NCBI RefSeq assembly: GCF_008386395.1
Contig: NZ_CP043761.1
Span: 3,968,001-4,032,000, forward strand
Source: Paenibacillus sp. 37
GTDB taxonomy: Bacteria; Bacillota; Bacilli; Paenibacillales; Paenibacillaceae
DNA length: 64,000 nucleotides
Reading direction: 5' to 3'
The position numbers were made by a program, and so were the translations under genes. Each line of letters starts with the position of its first letter. The stretch's first letter is position 1. Shown in pieces: positions 44,454-53,870 of the stretch. The notes beneath the pieces were generated by a model. The model was given only the letters and a program-made list of their open reading frames with translations, had not been told where the DNA came from and made no database searches.

Positions 44454-45941
44454 TTACCTTTTGATTTGATTCAGACTTTGGTAGTTTTCATAAGCTTCCT
44501 GCCACAGCTCTGTATCCTCAGGCTCATAGGTCTCGGGGGAAAAGGAAGCAGCCATGACCTCCCGTACCTCGGCCAAGCTACTCACTTCTCCATGCGCAAG
44601 GAATTGCAGCATGCAATTCCCGGCTGAAGTCGCCTCTGCCGGGCCTGCCACCACCGGGACACCGGCTGCATTGGCTGTAAACTGGCATAATAGTCGATTG
44701 TGTACACCACCACCAACCATATGAATGACACGAGGTCTTGTACCTGTAATCAACTGCATTTCATCCAGCGTCTGTCTGAATTCCAGTGCAAGACTTTCCA
44801 GAATGCAGCGTACAATCGCTCCAGTCGTTTCGGGCACTGTCTGTCCGGTGAGACTGCATTGTTGCCGTATTCGTTCAGCCATATTCCCTGGCGCCAAATA
44901 CACGCCATCTCCCGGCGATACATAACTTTGATGCGGCGTTGCCAAGGCAGCCAATTGAATCAGTTCTTCATGTGTAAAAAGTTGATTCTCCCGCTCCCAT
45001 TGCCGTTTGCATTCCTGTAGCAGCCACAAGCCTGAACGATTTTTCAGGGTGCGTACTTTTCCACTTACCGTCCCTTCATTCGTGAATCCCCGTGCACGAC
45101 TTCGATCATCCAATACAGGTGTATCACGCTCCACCCCCATCAGAGACCAGGTGCCACAGCTGATAAAAGCGAAATCCGAATCATTCGCAGGGATTGCTGC
45201 CAGGGCAGATGCCGTATCATGTGAGCCTACAGAGACTACCTGCATCGGTCCAGTCCGTAACTCGGCGCACAACTCATTTGTTAAATCGCCCAGCACGGTA
45301 CCCGGTTGAACGAGTTTTGGAAATAATGTTTCCGGTATACCGAGACGCCCGATCAGATGTTCATTCCAACGCGCCTCACCTGCATGCAACAGTCCACTGG
45401 TACTTGCAATCGTATACTCACAAGCCTGCTGACCGGATAGATAATAGTGAAACAAATCCGGCATAAATAACATGCGTACATCCGGACGCAAACCTTCGAC
45501 ATGCTCTCGCACACTGCCTAGCAATTGGAATACCGTATTGATTTGCTGCGGCAGAACGCCGGACATGGCGTACAGTTCTTCTTCTTTCACAAGGTGCAGA
45601 ACTTCTTCCATCCACTGCGCATTGCGTGCCTCCCGATAGTGACGTGGATTCGAGCATAATCTTCCCGCCCCATCTACCAGTCCATAGTCCACTCCCCACG
45701 TATCCACAGCTATAGAACGGACCGTTGGAGAGATGCCTTGCGTCCCTTTCACAATGCCTTGTTTTAATTCATGAAAAAGTCGCAAGAAATCCCAATACAA
45801 TCCATCGCCCAGCTGCACGGGTACGTTGTTGAATCGATGAACTTCTTGTAACGAGAGTCTGCTTCCATCAAAAGAACCCCGGACTACGCGTCCACTCCCA
45901 GCGCCGTAATCGGCAGCAAGCACATGTGTTGCTTGATCGCC
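44454..45941 (-). CDS. FGGY-family sugar kinase, rhamnulokinase-like
   Basis: The 495-residue protein has the FGGY phosphate loops ADYGAGSGRVV and SCGTWSLMGVE, the catalytic region AVDTWGVDYGLVD, GSHDTASAL and the adenosine loop GGGVHNRLLCQFTANAAGVPV. The N-terminus and SHDTASA segment resemble rhamnulokinase (RhaB) more than E. coli FucK. With FucI and FucA as neighbours it most likely phosphorylates L-fuculose. The start at 45941 follows AAGGAGGCTTG; a longer reading into the upstream gap is rejected. Confidence 0.88.
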   Translation of the reverse strand, partial: GDQATHVLAADYGAGSGRVVRGSFDGSRLSLQEVHRFNNVPVQLGDGLYWDFLRLFHELKQGIVKGTQGISPTVRSIAVDTWGVDYGLVDGAGRLCSNPRHYREARNAQWMEEVLHLVKEEELYAMSGVLPQQINTVFQLLGSVREHVEGLRPDVRMLFMPDLFHYYLSGQQACEYTIASTSGLLHAGEARWNEHLIGRLGIPETLFPKLVQPGTVLGDLTNELCAELRTGPMQVVSVGSHDTASALAAIPANDSDFAFISCGTWSLMGVERDTPVLDDRSRARGFTNEGTVSGKVRTLKNRSGLWLLQECKRQWERENQLFTHEELIQLAALATPHQSYVSPGDGVYLAPGNMAERIRQQCSLTGQTVPETTGAIVRCILESLALEFRQTLDEMQLITGTRPRVIHMVGGGVHNRLLCQFTANAAGVPVVAGPAEATSAGNCMLQFLAHGEVSSLAEVREVMAASFSPETYEPEDTELWQEAYENYQSLNQIKR

Positions 45942-46009
45942 CATTTTTTCAAGCCTCCTTAACTCTACGCGATAAGCCGTATTCGAGTTCTGAACGCAGC
46001 TTTCAAGAG

Positions 46010-46048
46010 AACGCCATGTTACCTTCAATTCATAAGGAACATGGCGTT
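46010..46048 (-). other. intercistronic hairpin between fucI and the kinase gene
   Basis: AACGCCATGTT and AACATGGCGTT are perfect arms over a 17-base loop. On the - strand only a short mixed T-tract follows, so it might attenuate or protect the upstream fucI message rather than end it. Confidence 0.5.
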
Positions 46049-46069
46049 TGACAGGAATGGAACTTTATT

Positions 46070-47860
46070 TTAACGATATAACGGGCCAAATACACTGCAA
46101 GCACGGTAGTCTGCGCTTTCCGGCTCACTTGTGCCGAACAATCCCCATGCACGCGGACGGAAAATCTCCGATTCAGGTACATTATGCATATTTACCGGAA
46201 TGCGCAGCATGGAAGCCAGCGTAATCAGATCAGCACCGATGTGTCCATACGAGATGGAGCCATGGTTAGCGCCCCATTGATTCATGACCTCGTATACGGA
46301 AGTAAACGCTCCCGATCCGGTTAGAACAGGTGCAAACCAGGTGGATGGCCAGGTAGGGTCTGTCCGTTGATCCAGCGTATCATGCACATCTTCAGGCAGA
46401 TCGACCGTGTAACCCTGAGCGATTTGCAGCACCGGACCCAGTCCTTTGACCAGATTCAGACGTGTCATCGTTACAGGCATGCCACCTTTGGTCAGGAAAT
46501 CCGCTGAATAGCCGCCCCCGCGGAAATATTCTACGGATGCCGGTCTCCAGGATGTTGCTTTTAGGCAGTCCTGTACTTCCTCATCTGTAATTTCCCAGAA
46601 TGGCTTGAGCACAGGCTTCCCATCTCTGGACTGTTGTCCGGTGCCATCCAAGGCTGCGGAACCGGAGTTAATCAGATGCAAAATGCCATCCTTCGCGTTT
46701 CCTTCCAACTGGTGCCCCGTCACACGCTGTACCGAATCCGGACTCCAATACGTGCGCACATCAGCAAAGATCTGTGCCGTATGTGTCAGCAGCGAACCGA
46801 ATAACATCGATACCCCGTTCAGGCTGTCATTCTCCGTTGCAACTAGATAAGGCGCACGTTTGCCATTCCAGTCAAAGGAAGAGTTTAATATCGACTCCAG
46901 AAAATCTCCGTTAGGTGAATGATCTGTCCACTGCCGTTGTCCCTGGAAGCCGGATACAATCGCGTGGTGGCCCATCGATTCCTCTGTGAAACCAAGCTCA
47001 GCCAATCTTGGATTGCCCGCCATCAAGTCACGCACAATTTGGGTCATTTTCACAACGGTCTCCCATTCGTACTCTTTGCGTTTGCGATCCGTTTGTAGAT
47101 GGGCAGCGTTGTTGTCCGGACCTTCGTTACAATTCTCCTTCACCCAGGCCAGTGCGAGCTTATACTCTTCAGGATCGTAGATTTCTTCTTCAATACGACG
47201 AGTGAGCTCGCTCATATCCACATATTCGTTTCTCATGCCCAGATACTCTTGGAAAAATGAATCGTTCACAATCGAACCTGCAATCCCCATGGATACCGAT
47301 CCAATGGACAGATACGCTTGCCCTTTCAAGGTAGCGGCTGCCAGACCCGCACGGCTGAACCGGAGTAATTTCTCACGCACGTCATCGGGAATTGTTGTAT
47401 CCCCGCCGTCCTGAACATCCTCTCCATAGATCCCAAAGGCCGGAATCCCCTTCTGTGCATGGGCAGAGAGAACTGCCGCCAGATATACAGCACCCGGACG
47501 TTCAGTTCCGTTAAAACCCCAGATAGCTGTTGGAGTGGATGGTGACATATCCATCGTTTCCGTACCATAACACCAGCATGGTGTCACGGTGATCGTTACG
47601 CCCACGTTGGAACGGCTGAATAGTTCTGATGCTGCGGCCGCTTCGGCCACTCCGCCAATACAAGTCTCGGCCACAACACATTCCACCGCGGACCCGTCAG
47701 GATAACGCAGTTCGGCTGCAAGCAGTTCCGCAACAGATGTCGCCATCCGCATCGTTTGCTCTTCCAGTGACTCCCGAACACCCTTGCGTCTTCCATCAAT
47801 CGTGGGACGAATACCAATCTTGGGGAAAGCCTGCTTATAACGATAATCCTGATGTGTCAT
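46070..47860 (-). CDS. fucI: L-fucose isomerase
   Basis: The 596-residue enzyme converts L-fucose to L-fuculose (and often D-arabinose to D-ribulose). Segments with the manganese ligands are [13 protein letters not shown] (Glu), [11 protein letters not shown] (Asp) and [11 protein letters not shown] (His). [22 protein letters not shown] at the start is a clear FucI N-terminus. The start at 47860 follows GAAGGAGGACATTCCAGT; a longer reading lacks a binding site. It is the first gene of the operon, divergent from the LacI gene. Confidence 0.96.
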   Translation of the reverse strand: MTHQDYRYKQAFPKIGIRPTIDGRRKGVRESLEEQTMRMATSVAELLAAELRYPDGSAVECVVAETCIGGVAEAAAASELFSRSNVGVTITVTPCWCYGTETMDMSPSTPTAIWGFNGTERPGAVYLAAVLSAHAQKGIPAFGIYGEDVQDGGDTTIPDDVREKLLRFSRAGLAAATLKGQAYLSIGSVSMGIAGSIVNDSFFQEYLGMRNEYVDMSELTRRIEEEIYDPEEYKLALAWVKENCNEGPDNNAAHLQTDRKRKEYEWETVVKMTQIVRDLMAGNPRLAELGFTEESMGHHAIVSGFQGQRQWTDHSPNGDFLESILNSSFDWNGKRAPYLVATENDSLNGVSMLFGSLLTHTAQIFADVRTYWSPDSVQRVTGHQLEGNAKDGILHLINSGSAALDGTGQQSRDGKPVLKPFWEITDEEVQDCLKATSWRPASVEYFRGGGYSADFLTKGGMPVTMTRLNLVKGLGPVLQIAQGYTVDLPEDVHDTLDQRTDPTWPSTWFAPVLTGSGAFTSVYEVMNQWGANHGSISYGHIGADLITLASMLRIPVNMHNVPESEIFRPRAWGLFGTSEPESADYRACSVFGPLYR

Positions 47861-48031
47861 ACTGGAATGTCCTCCTTCAATTCGTTTCATAGAATTATTT
47901 GGGTTGAATTGAGAAACCTTCTGTCTGATCCATATGCAGTGATTGGAATGAGATAATGACGGAAATACAACCGATACCCGGGTGGCATGCAAGAGCTGCA
48001 TACACAGATTATCAAGAGCATTACTTGGAAT

Positions 48032-48045
48032 TGAATGCGTTTACA
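48032..48045 (-). promoter_or_regulatory. cre (CcpA) site upstream of fucI
   Basis: TGAATGCGTTTACA matches TGWAANCGNTNWCA at 13 of 14 positions, about 170 bases upstream of the fucI start codon. It indicates carbon catabolite control of the fucose operon. Confidence 0.6.
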
Positions 48046-48062
48046 TATTTAAAAAAAATACC

Positions 48063-48152
48063 AATAAACCATTTCATTAATCAGCCTTGTATGTAGTTCC
48101 TCTTTTCAAGGAAATGGAACGTGCATGAGCGAATTCAACGAAATGGTTTATG
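48063..48152. promoter_or_regulatory. separated inverted repeats upstream of fucI
   Basis: AATAAACCATTTCATT (48063) and AACGAAATGGTTTATG (48137) are inverted copies with one mismatch in the core, about 60 bases apart. They could be two half-operators allowing looping, or one long RNA stem in the fucI leader. Confidence 0.45.
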
Positions 48153-48176
48153 TAGTAAAGACGTTCAGAACCCTTT

Positions 48177-48194
48177 AGGGTTATCGGTAACCCT
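48177..48194. promoter_or_regulatory. LacI-type operator in the fuc-lacI intergenic region
   Basis: AGGGTTATCGGTAACCCT is a palindrome with a central CG and one mismatched pair, the form typical of LacI-family sites. It lies 83 bases before the LacI gene in the 416-base divergent region. Confidence 0.65.
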
Positions 48195-48276
48195 AACATA
48201 GCATGAGCCTATCTTGCTGTCAATTGGCATTATCCTATAGAATGGTAAGACTATGTTGCGGAAAGGTTAGATTCTA

Positions 48277-49293
48277 ATGATTACCATTTACGATATTGCC
48301 AAAAAAGCCAACGTCTCCGCCATGACGGTCTCCAAAGTCATTAATCATACAGGCCGCATAAGTTCCGCGACACGCGAACGTGTGCAACAGGTGATCGACG
48401 AACTGGGTTACATCCCGAACTCCAATGCACGCAGTCTTGTGCTTCAGCGAACCCAGATGCTCTCGCTGCTTATTACGGATATTACCAACCCTTTTTATAC
48501 AACACTCGCCCGCGGTGCTGAAGATGCAGCCCATCTTCGTGGGTACCGTCTTTTATTTGGCAACAGTGACGAGGATTACCATAAGGAAAAGGACTACGTG
48601 GATGCAATTCTGTCAACTCGCGTCGATGGTGTACTCTTTGCCCCTGCAGGAGATCGTTCTCTCACTCATCTGAAACAGTTGCAGGAACGTCACATTCCGT
48701 TTGTCTTTCTAGACCGAACCGTCCCTGGCATTACGTCAGATGTCATTGCCGGAGATAGCCGGGAAGGTGCGATTGAACTGATCCGATATCTGGTGCAATT
48801 GGGGCACCGGCGCATTGCACTGGTCAATGGTTCTTCAGAGGTTTCTACCGCCAGACTGCGGGAGGAAGGTTATGTAGCGGGTTTGCGTGAGGTCGGAGTT
48901 GATATCGATCCCGAACTTGTGCTTCGAACCGGGTACCGGGATTTCAGCGATGAAGAGGGACTGGATCAACTACTCTCACAACCGGAGAAACCAACAGCCA
49001 TTTTTGCCGCCAACAACATGCTGGCGATTGGGGTCATCCGGCTTTTGCGCAAACGAGGACTACGTGTGCCAGAAGACATCTCTGTCGTATGCTTCGACGA
49101 TCTGGATCTGGCTTCTGCTTTTGATCCTTTCCTGACTGTAGCAGCACAGCCAGCATATGACTTTGGGTTTCAGGGCGTACAGATGCTGATTGACCGGATT
49201 GAGGGCAAGGCCCCTTCCGAAGCCCAAACCGTCATTCTACCATCAGAACTGCGCATACGGGCTTCAGCTACTGCTCCACGTGAGCAAAAATAG
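48277..49293 (+). CDS. LacI-family transcriptional regulator of the fucose operon
   Basis: The 338-residue protein has the LacI DNA-binding headpiece (ITIYDIAKKANVSAMTVSKVINHTGRISSATRERVQQVIDELGYIPNSNARSL) and a periplasmic-binding-protein-like sensor (LLITDITNPFY, GVLFAPAGDRS, AIFAANNMLAIGVIRLLRKRG, VVCFDDLDLA). It is divergent from fucI and probably represses it in the absence of fucose or fuculose. The ATG at 48277 follows GGAAAGG. Confidence 0.9.
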   Translation: MITIYDIAKKANVSAMTVSKVINHTGRISSATRERVQQVIDELGYIPNSNARSLVLQRTQMLSLLITDITNPFYTTLARGAEDAAHLRGYRLLFGNSDEDYHKEKDYVDAILSTRVDGVLFAPAGDRSLTHLKQLQERHIPFVFLDRTVPGITSDVIAGDSREGAIELIRYLVQLGHRRIALVNGSSEVSTARLREEGYVAGLREVGVDIDPELVLRTGYRDFSDEEGLDQLLSQPEKPTAIFAANNMLAIGVIRLLRKRGLRVPEDISVVCFDDLDLASAFDPFLTVAAQPAYDFGFQGVQMLIDRIEGKAPSEAQTVILPSELRIRASATAPREQK

Positions 49294-49384
49294 AGTTAAG
49301 CACCAGAGTTGACTAAATATTATCGTGTAAATGATTAGTCCCACCTATCTAGATTAGCTCCCGTTCCAATTCGAAAAAATGTAC

Positions 49385-49438
49385 AACATGAACAGGGTGC
49401 ACCGGAGACTTCACTCTGGTTGCACCCTGTTTGATGTT
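49385..49438. terminator. bidirectional terminator
   Basis: AACAGGGTGCA and TGCACCCTGTT are perfect arms with an inner ACC/GGT pairing; the - strand side continues into ACATTTTTTCG. It lies between the convergent LacI and epimerase genes. Confidence 0.85.
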
Positions 49439-49524
49439 CATACGTTGGAATGACCCAATTCGTCCGAACCGGTTGGTTCGTCAGATTCATTCAGTTTCAT
49501 TTTGGTTCCATCCGAGCCGATATT

Positions 49525-50418
49525 CTACCGCTCCGACTGTAATGCGAGAGCAACCTCACGAACGAGTCCCGGGAACCAGTCCATCAGAGGTTCGAACGTA
49601 TATCCCGCTTGTTCTGCCTTGGTCGTCACCATCGTCCATGATTGCTCAACGCCGAAGGGTGACATATCTTCTTTCACCGTTTCCATGAGGATCTGGGACT
49701 GCATGCCCGTGACCGTCTCGATCAGATGTATCATGGCTGACAGCGTAATTGCACCCTTGGAAGCTGCATTCACTGGACCGGTAATGGACGAATGTCCAAG
49801 CCAAGCGAGAAATCTTGCCGCTTCAGTGGAATTGATAAATCCAATCTCCGCATCCGGATTTGGCATGCCGATCGGTTTTCCTTTTTGCACATGTTCAATA
49901 TGAAAATGGAGTCTTCTCGTATAATCATCAATCCCGAGTACAATGGGAATGCGCATCGCTACAACCGGGAAATCCGCTACTTGGAAAAATACAGCCTCTG
50001 CAAGCCGTTTGCCTTCTCCATACGAAAAATCCTCCGCACTCCCATACTGTAATGGATATGTATACGGGTCAAAATCCGTTTCCTTAAATCCAGGTTTGGG
50101 ATCACCGTACACCGAGAGTGTGGATGTCAGAACGTATCTTTTGGTGCGTCCTGCAAAAGCTTCACATGCCGATTTCGCCGCATTTGGGGAGTAACAGATA
50201 TTGTCGTACACGACATCCCACATGTCTGTCTGCGCAACCTCTGCCAGAGATTCCGGGTCTTCACGATCCATCTTGATTCGGTTTACTTCGGGTCCGAAGT
50301 CAACATCCGTTTTACCACGAGTGGCGACTGTGATCTGAGACTTCCCTTCCCACAGCAAGTGATCCACCAGACGTTTACCGAAAAAACGTGTACCCCCAAG
50401 TATAAGGACTTTATTCAT
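49525..50418 (-). CDS. NAD-dependent epimerase/dehydratase family protein
   Basis: The 297-residue extended SDR has a GGTRFFGKRLVDHLL nucleotide loop but, instead of the usual YxxxK, shows YGEGKRLAEA with YGSAEDFSYGEGK, a variant common in RNA-binding/isoflavone-reductase-like members. The substrate is unknown. It starts 12 bases after the methyltransferase gene and probably belongs to the same operon as the oxidoreductase at 51199. AGGAGG precedes the ATG. Confidence 0.8.
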   Translation of the reverse strand: MNKVLILGGTRFFGKRLVDHLLWEGKSQITVATRGKTDVDFGPEVNRIKMDREDPESLAEVAQTDMWDVVYDNICYSPNAAKSACEAFAGRTKRYVLTSTLSVYGDPKPGFKETDFDPYTYPLQYGSAEDFSYGEGKRLAEAVFFQVADFPVVAMRIPIVLGIDDYTRRLHFHIEHVQKGKPIGMPNPDAEIGFINSTEAARFLAWLGHSSITGPVNAASKGAITLSAMIHLIETVTGMQSQILMETVKEDMSPFGVEQSWTMVTTKAEQAGYTFEPLMDWFPGLVREVALALQSER

Positions 50419-50430
50419 CCAAAAAACCTC

Positions 50431-51168
50431 CTATCTTGTTCGATTATGTTTAACAATGTGAAGCATGGTGTGAGCGTTCCGTTGAAACTCATATGAAGTT
50501 GGTTCTTCGGATACCGTGCACCCACGCTCTTCGAGTATTAATTTTAACTCATCCATGTGCTTGTAACGTTGGCCAGACAGATCCACTGTTGGAAAAATGC
50601 GAACCTCTCGTTTGGTCACACGCAGTAGTTCCATCACGGTTGCAACATGAAAATCAACATCCAATCGATCCGCGTACGTAAACAGGAAATGGGCGGATAA
50701 CGTCAGATCAAATTGTCCATCCGCAAAGGGTAGATCCGGGAGCACAGACGCCACATAACGGTCAGGAAACATTCTCATATCTGCGATGCAATCTGTGATG
50801 GCACGAGTTCGTTCTTCCTTTAACCCCTGGATTGATCCAAATTGATCCCACACATATATGTTTTGCACGGGTTCCATCTGTTTCATCGTATGCTCAATGT
50901 CCTGATATCCCTTTACTTCAAGCTCGTCGATCCCGTATTCGTAGGCAATATCTACCGCTACAGGGTCTGCACCCAACTTGCGCGCCTGACTGCTGAACGA
51001 ACATGCTCCGCCGGGACAATCCAGAATCGACTTGCCAGTAATCTCTTCTACCGTTAAGTTGAACATCTTCATATATTCCTCGAAGGTTCTTCCTATGAAA
51101 ACAATCTGTGACAGTTCCAAACCACCAGAATCATTGGAGGGTTTGTTGCTCTGCTCATCTCTGCTCAT
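50431..51168 (-). CDS. class I SAM-dependent methyltransferase-like protein
   Basis: The 245-residue protein has a methyltransferase core with motif I as ILDCPGGACSFSSQARKLGADPVAVDIAYEY and a post-motif FADGQFDLTLSAHFLF. The P and G-G-A of motif I differ from the usual ExGCGxG. It is an orphan type found in Paenibacillus and relatives; the substrate is unknown. It sits between an oxidoreductase and an epimerase gene. Confidence 0.75.
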   Translation of the reverse strand: MSRDEQSNKPSNDSGGLELSQIVFIGRTFEEYMKMFNLTVEEITGKSILDCPGGACSFSSQARKLGADPVAVDIAYEYGIDELEVKGYQDIEHTMKQMEPVQNIYVWDQFGSIQGLKEERTRAITDCIADMRMFPDRYVASVLPDLPFADGQFDLTLSAHFLFTYADRLDVDFHVATVMELLRVTKREVRIFPTVDLSGQRYKHMDELKLILEERGCTVSEEPTSYEFQRNAHTMLHIVKHNRTR

Positions 51169-51198
51169 CTCGTCTCAGCTACCTTTCCTGTTTTTGAA

Positions 51199-52179
51199 TC
51201 AATCGTTAGGGAACACAAGCCCAATCTGCTTCCGAATCTGATCCATGACCTGCATCGTAACATAGGAGCGTTCATACGTGTTCATGTCAGACTCCTTTTT
51301 GCCTTCCTGAACCAGATTCACGAACTCCTCCACTTCATAATACATCGCCGGATGGTTTTGTTCGACTGTGAGCTGCTCCACCGTACCGTCATTGTAACGT
51401 ATCTCTGCATGTTCCGGTGAGCCAATCTTGTCAATGATGATGCTGCCCAGTTCCCCCATAATTTCGCTTGGTACATGAGAATTGGAGATTTTGGAGTATG
51501 TAACAACCGCATCCATCCCATCATAATCCAGTAGCACACTGCCTTGTCCATCCACACCAGATTCCAGCATCATCGCTTGGGATTGAACCCGATTAGGTGC
51601 ACCGAACAACGTAATCAATGGATAGAGACAATACACACCGAGATCCATTAACGCCCCATTAGCGAGTTCAGGCTTGAACGCGTTCAGGACAATCCCCTCT
51701 TTGTACTTGTCGTAACGCGAAGAATACTGAGAGTATCCTGCTACATATTTGCGGACAGGACCGATTTTATACAGGCTCTTCTGCACCATTTTGAACTGGG
51801 GGACAAGGGTCGATTTCATCGCTTCCATGAGCAGAACCTCGTGTTCTCGTGCTGTATCGATTATGCTCCGAACTTCGGCACTGTTTGCAGCCAGAGGTTT
51901 CTCGCACAATACATGTTTACCGTTTCTCAGAAAAAGCTCAGCCTGCTCTGCATGAACCGTATTTGGTGTGGCAATGTAGACTGCATCAATCACATCACTT
52001 GCTGCCAACTCTTCCAGATCGGTGAAGCGGTGTTCAACATCATATTTATCTGCAAATGCATTAGCCTTATCTTCAGTTCTTGAATACACGGCGGTTAACT
52101 TGAATCCATCAACCTGTGCTGCGGCTTCGAGAAGCCTTTCTGTAATCCAGTTGGTACCCACTACTCCAAAACGAACCAT
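51199..52179 (-). CDS. Gfo/Idh/MocA-family oxidoreductase
   Basis: The 326-residue NAD(P)-dependent dehydrogenase has an N-terminal Rossmann fold (FGVVGTNWITERLLEAAAQVDGF), the EKPLAANSAE catalytic region at about residue 93 and a C-terminal beta-sheet domain. The fold resembles trans-1,2-dihydrobenzenediol and xylose dehydrogenases. The substrate is unknown. It heads the three-gene set 52179-49525 on the - strand. Confidence 0.88.
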   Translation of the reverse strand: MVRFGVVGTNWITERLLEAAAQVDGFKLTAVYSRTEDKANAFADKYDVEHRFTDLEELAASDVIDAVYIATPNTVHAEQAELFLRNGKHVLCEKPLAANSAEVRSIIDTAREHEVLLMEAMKSTLVPQFKMVQKSLYKIGPVRKYVAGYSQYSSRYDKYKEGIVLNAFKPELANGALMDLGVYCLYPLITLFGAPNRVQSQAMMLESGVDGQGSVLLDYDGMDAVVTYSKISNSHVPSEIMGELGSIIIDKIGSPEHAEIRYNDGTVEQLTVEQNHPAMYYEVEEFVNLVQEGKKESDMNTYERSYVTMQVMDQIRKQIGLVFPND

Positions 52180-52368
52180 GCTTACCTACCTCTTTCATCT
52201 ATAAATTTCATTTGAGATATAAACCACTTCCATCTTGTATATTGTAGCTCATATTTCGTTCAGATTGAAGGAAGGTACTTTATCCCAGATATTGATATCT
52301 TGCTTTTTAAGTTGAAACTTCGTCAATCCCTTGGAACTAGGGGTATAATTAGAGATGAGGTGATCACC

Positions 52369-52953
52369 GTGAAAAGTCCAGATCAAGATCGCATACTGCC
52401 CGAATCGATAGATGAAAAATACTGGCATGCCATCATCAACAACGATAATTCTTATGATGGAACGTTCTTTTACGGTGTGCAAACAACGGGTATTTTCTGC
52501 CGACCTTCCTGTAAGTCCAGAGCACCCAAAGCTGAAAATGTGCTGATATTTCAACATGTTGAAGAAGCGTTGGCACGAAAGTTCAGACCCTGCAAACGTT
52601 GTAAACCAACAGGCGAGCGGGTACCTGATCAGGAGTGGATATACGGGATCACGGATTACATCGAACATCATTACGCCGAACCTCTAACCTTGGATATCCT
52701 TGCCACTGTAAGTCATGGCAGTCCTTATCATCTGCATCGTGTGTTCAAGCGGATTACAGGTCGCACACCGGTTCAATATATTCAGGATAAACGAATGACC
52801 GAAGCCCGGAAGTTGCTTGAACATACCGGACTTACCGTCACCGATATTGGCCGCCATGTCGGTATACCTAACTCAGCTTATTTCATTACTGTATTTCGCA
52901 AACACACAGGTCTCACACCTGCACACTACCGCGAAAGGCATGAGAACTTATGA
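52369..52953 (+). CDS. adaA: AdaA-type methylphosphotriester-DNA sensing activator
   Basis: The 194-residue protein joins an Ada N-terminal zinc domain, with cysteines at 44, 48, 75 and 78 (FCRPSCKSR and FRPCKRC), and an AraC-type DNA-binding domain (LDILATVSHGSPYHLHRVFKRITGRTPVQYIQDKRMTEARKLL, then VGIPNSAYFITVFRKHTGLTP). Methyl transfer to Cys44 from damaged DNA phosphates turns such proteins into activators. The start is taken as GTG at 52369 because GAGGTGATCACC precedes it. ATGA overlaps the radical-SAM gene, so both respond together. Confidence 0.9.
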   Translation: MKSPDQDRILPESIDEKYWHAIINNDNSYDGTFFYGVQTTGIFCRPSCKSRAPKAENVLIFQHVEEALARKFRPCKRCKPTGERVPDQEWIYGITDYIEHHYAEPLTLDILATVSHGSPYHLHRVFKRITGRTPVQYIQDKRMTEARKLLEHTGLTVTDIGRHVGIPNSAYFITVFRKHTGLTPAHYRERHENL

Positions 52954-53768
52954 AAACCAACCTTTCTTACAAAATACCCAAAACGTTACTGAACAAAGGA
53001 ACAGGCTTCCTTAATGGATATACACATACGTTGAATCCTTACACAGGCTGCGCCTTCGGTTGTTCCTATTGTTATGTCAGACAGATGCCTGTCTCCTTAT
53101 TTCGCAAAGAGGATTGGGGGAGTTGGGTGGATGTGAAACAGGAGGCCTCCCGAGTGTTCGCCAAAGAATTGAAGCGTGCCCTGGCGAAAGGCAAAGTCAC
53201 TCTGTTCATGTCATCCAGTACAGACCCGTATCAACCCGCTGAGTACAAGGAGTGTATCACGCGTTCATTGCTTGAAACGATGGTACAGTATCCGCCCGAT
53301 TTTGTATTGGTCCAAACCCGCAGTCCCCTCGTTACCCGGGATATAGATCTCTTACTACAGTTAGGAGACCGGGTTCGGGTCAGCATGACTGTGGAGACGG
53401 ATCTGGACGATATGCGCAAGCATTTCAGTCCTTCCGCTCCCCCAATTGCAGGCCGATTACGTGCATTGGAACAGTTGCGGGATGCCGGAATACCGACACA
53501 GGTTGCGATTGCTCCCGTATTACCCAGCAGTGAACAGTTTGCTGCCGTCTTACGACCGCTGGTTCGGCGCGTATGTATTGACGATTATTTCATGGGCGAT
53601 GGTAGCGAGGGTAAGCGCACCCGTCGACTCGGCATGGAGTCGCTCTATCAAGAAGTGGGGATGGAGCACTGGTATCATCCAGAGGCGTATCAGACTGTTG
53701 TTCAACGGATGAAAGACTATTTTCCCGAGGATGAAATCTGGATCAGTCAGGCGGGATTTGAGCCATAA
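52950..53768 (+). CDS. radical-SAM protein, SPL/Rv2578c-like
   Basis: The 272-residue protein has the radical-SAM iron-sulfur motif C34-x3-C38-x2-C41 (CAFGCSYC) in LNPYTGCAFGCSYCYV, followed by the family positions SSTDPYQPAE and TRSPLVTRDIDLL. It resembles the spore photoproduct lyase relatives annotated as DNA repair photolyase, which repair or modify nucleic acids, but the substrate of this branch is unknown. It is translated from an ATGA overlap with adaA, which strongly ties it to alkylation damage. The family A repeat at 53773 begins just after the stop. Confidence 0.85.
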   Translation: MKTNLSYKIPKTLLNKGTGFLNGYTHTLNPYTGCAFGCSYCYVRQMPVSLFRKEDWGSWVDVKQEASRVFAKELKRALAKGKVTLFMSSSTDPYQPAEYKECITRSLLETMVQYPPDFVLVQTRSPLVTRDIDLLLQLGDRVRVSMTVETDLDDMRKHFSPSAPPIAGRLRALEQLRDAGIPTQVAIAPVLPSSEQFAAVLRPLVRRVCIDDYFMGDGSEGKRTRRLGMESLYQEVGMEHWYHPEAYQTVVQRMKDYFPEDEIWISQAGFEP

Positions 53769-53772
53769 ATGA

Positions 53773-53862
53773 CTATATAAGTTGAATTAAAGAATATTTA
53801 CACTGGACACTCCAATGACCGAACAACCTTCCGATCGCTGTTATCTCCAATTTTTCTTAAAT
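53773..53862. repeat. family A repeat, copy 3 (left half only)
   Basis: It begins with CTATATAAGTTGAATTAAAG and continues AATATTTACACTGG, CACTCC, GAACAACCTTCCGATCGCTG and TTATCTCCA, as in copy 1, then ends where the terminator of the next operon begins. The right half and right inverted repeat are absent. Confidence 0.8.
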
Positions 53863-53870
53863 TCAATAAA

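Noticed and set aside
52300..52368. Longer N-terminus for AdaA beginning at an upstream ATG
   Set aside because: No ribosome binding site lies before it, and a TATAAT box falls inside the extension, whereas GTG at 52369 has GAGGTG at the right distance.
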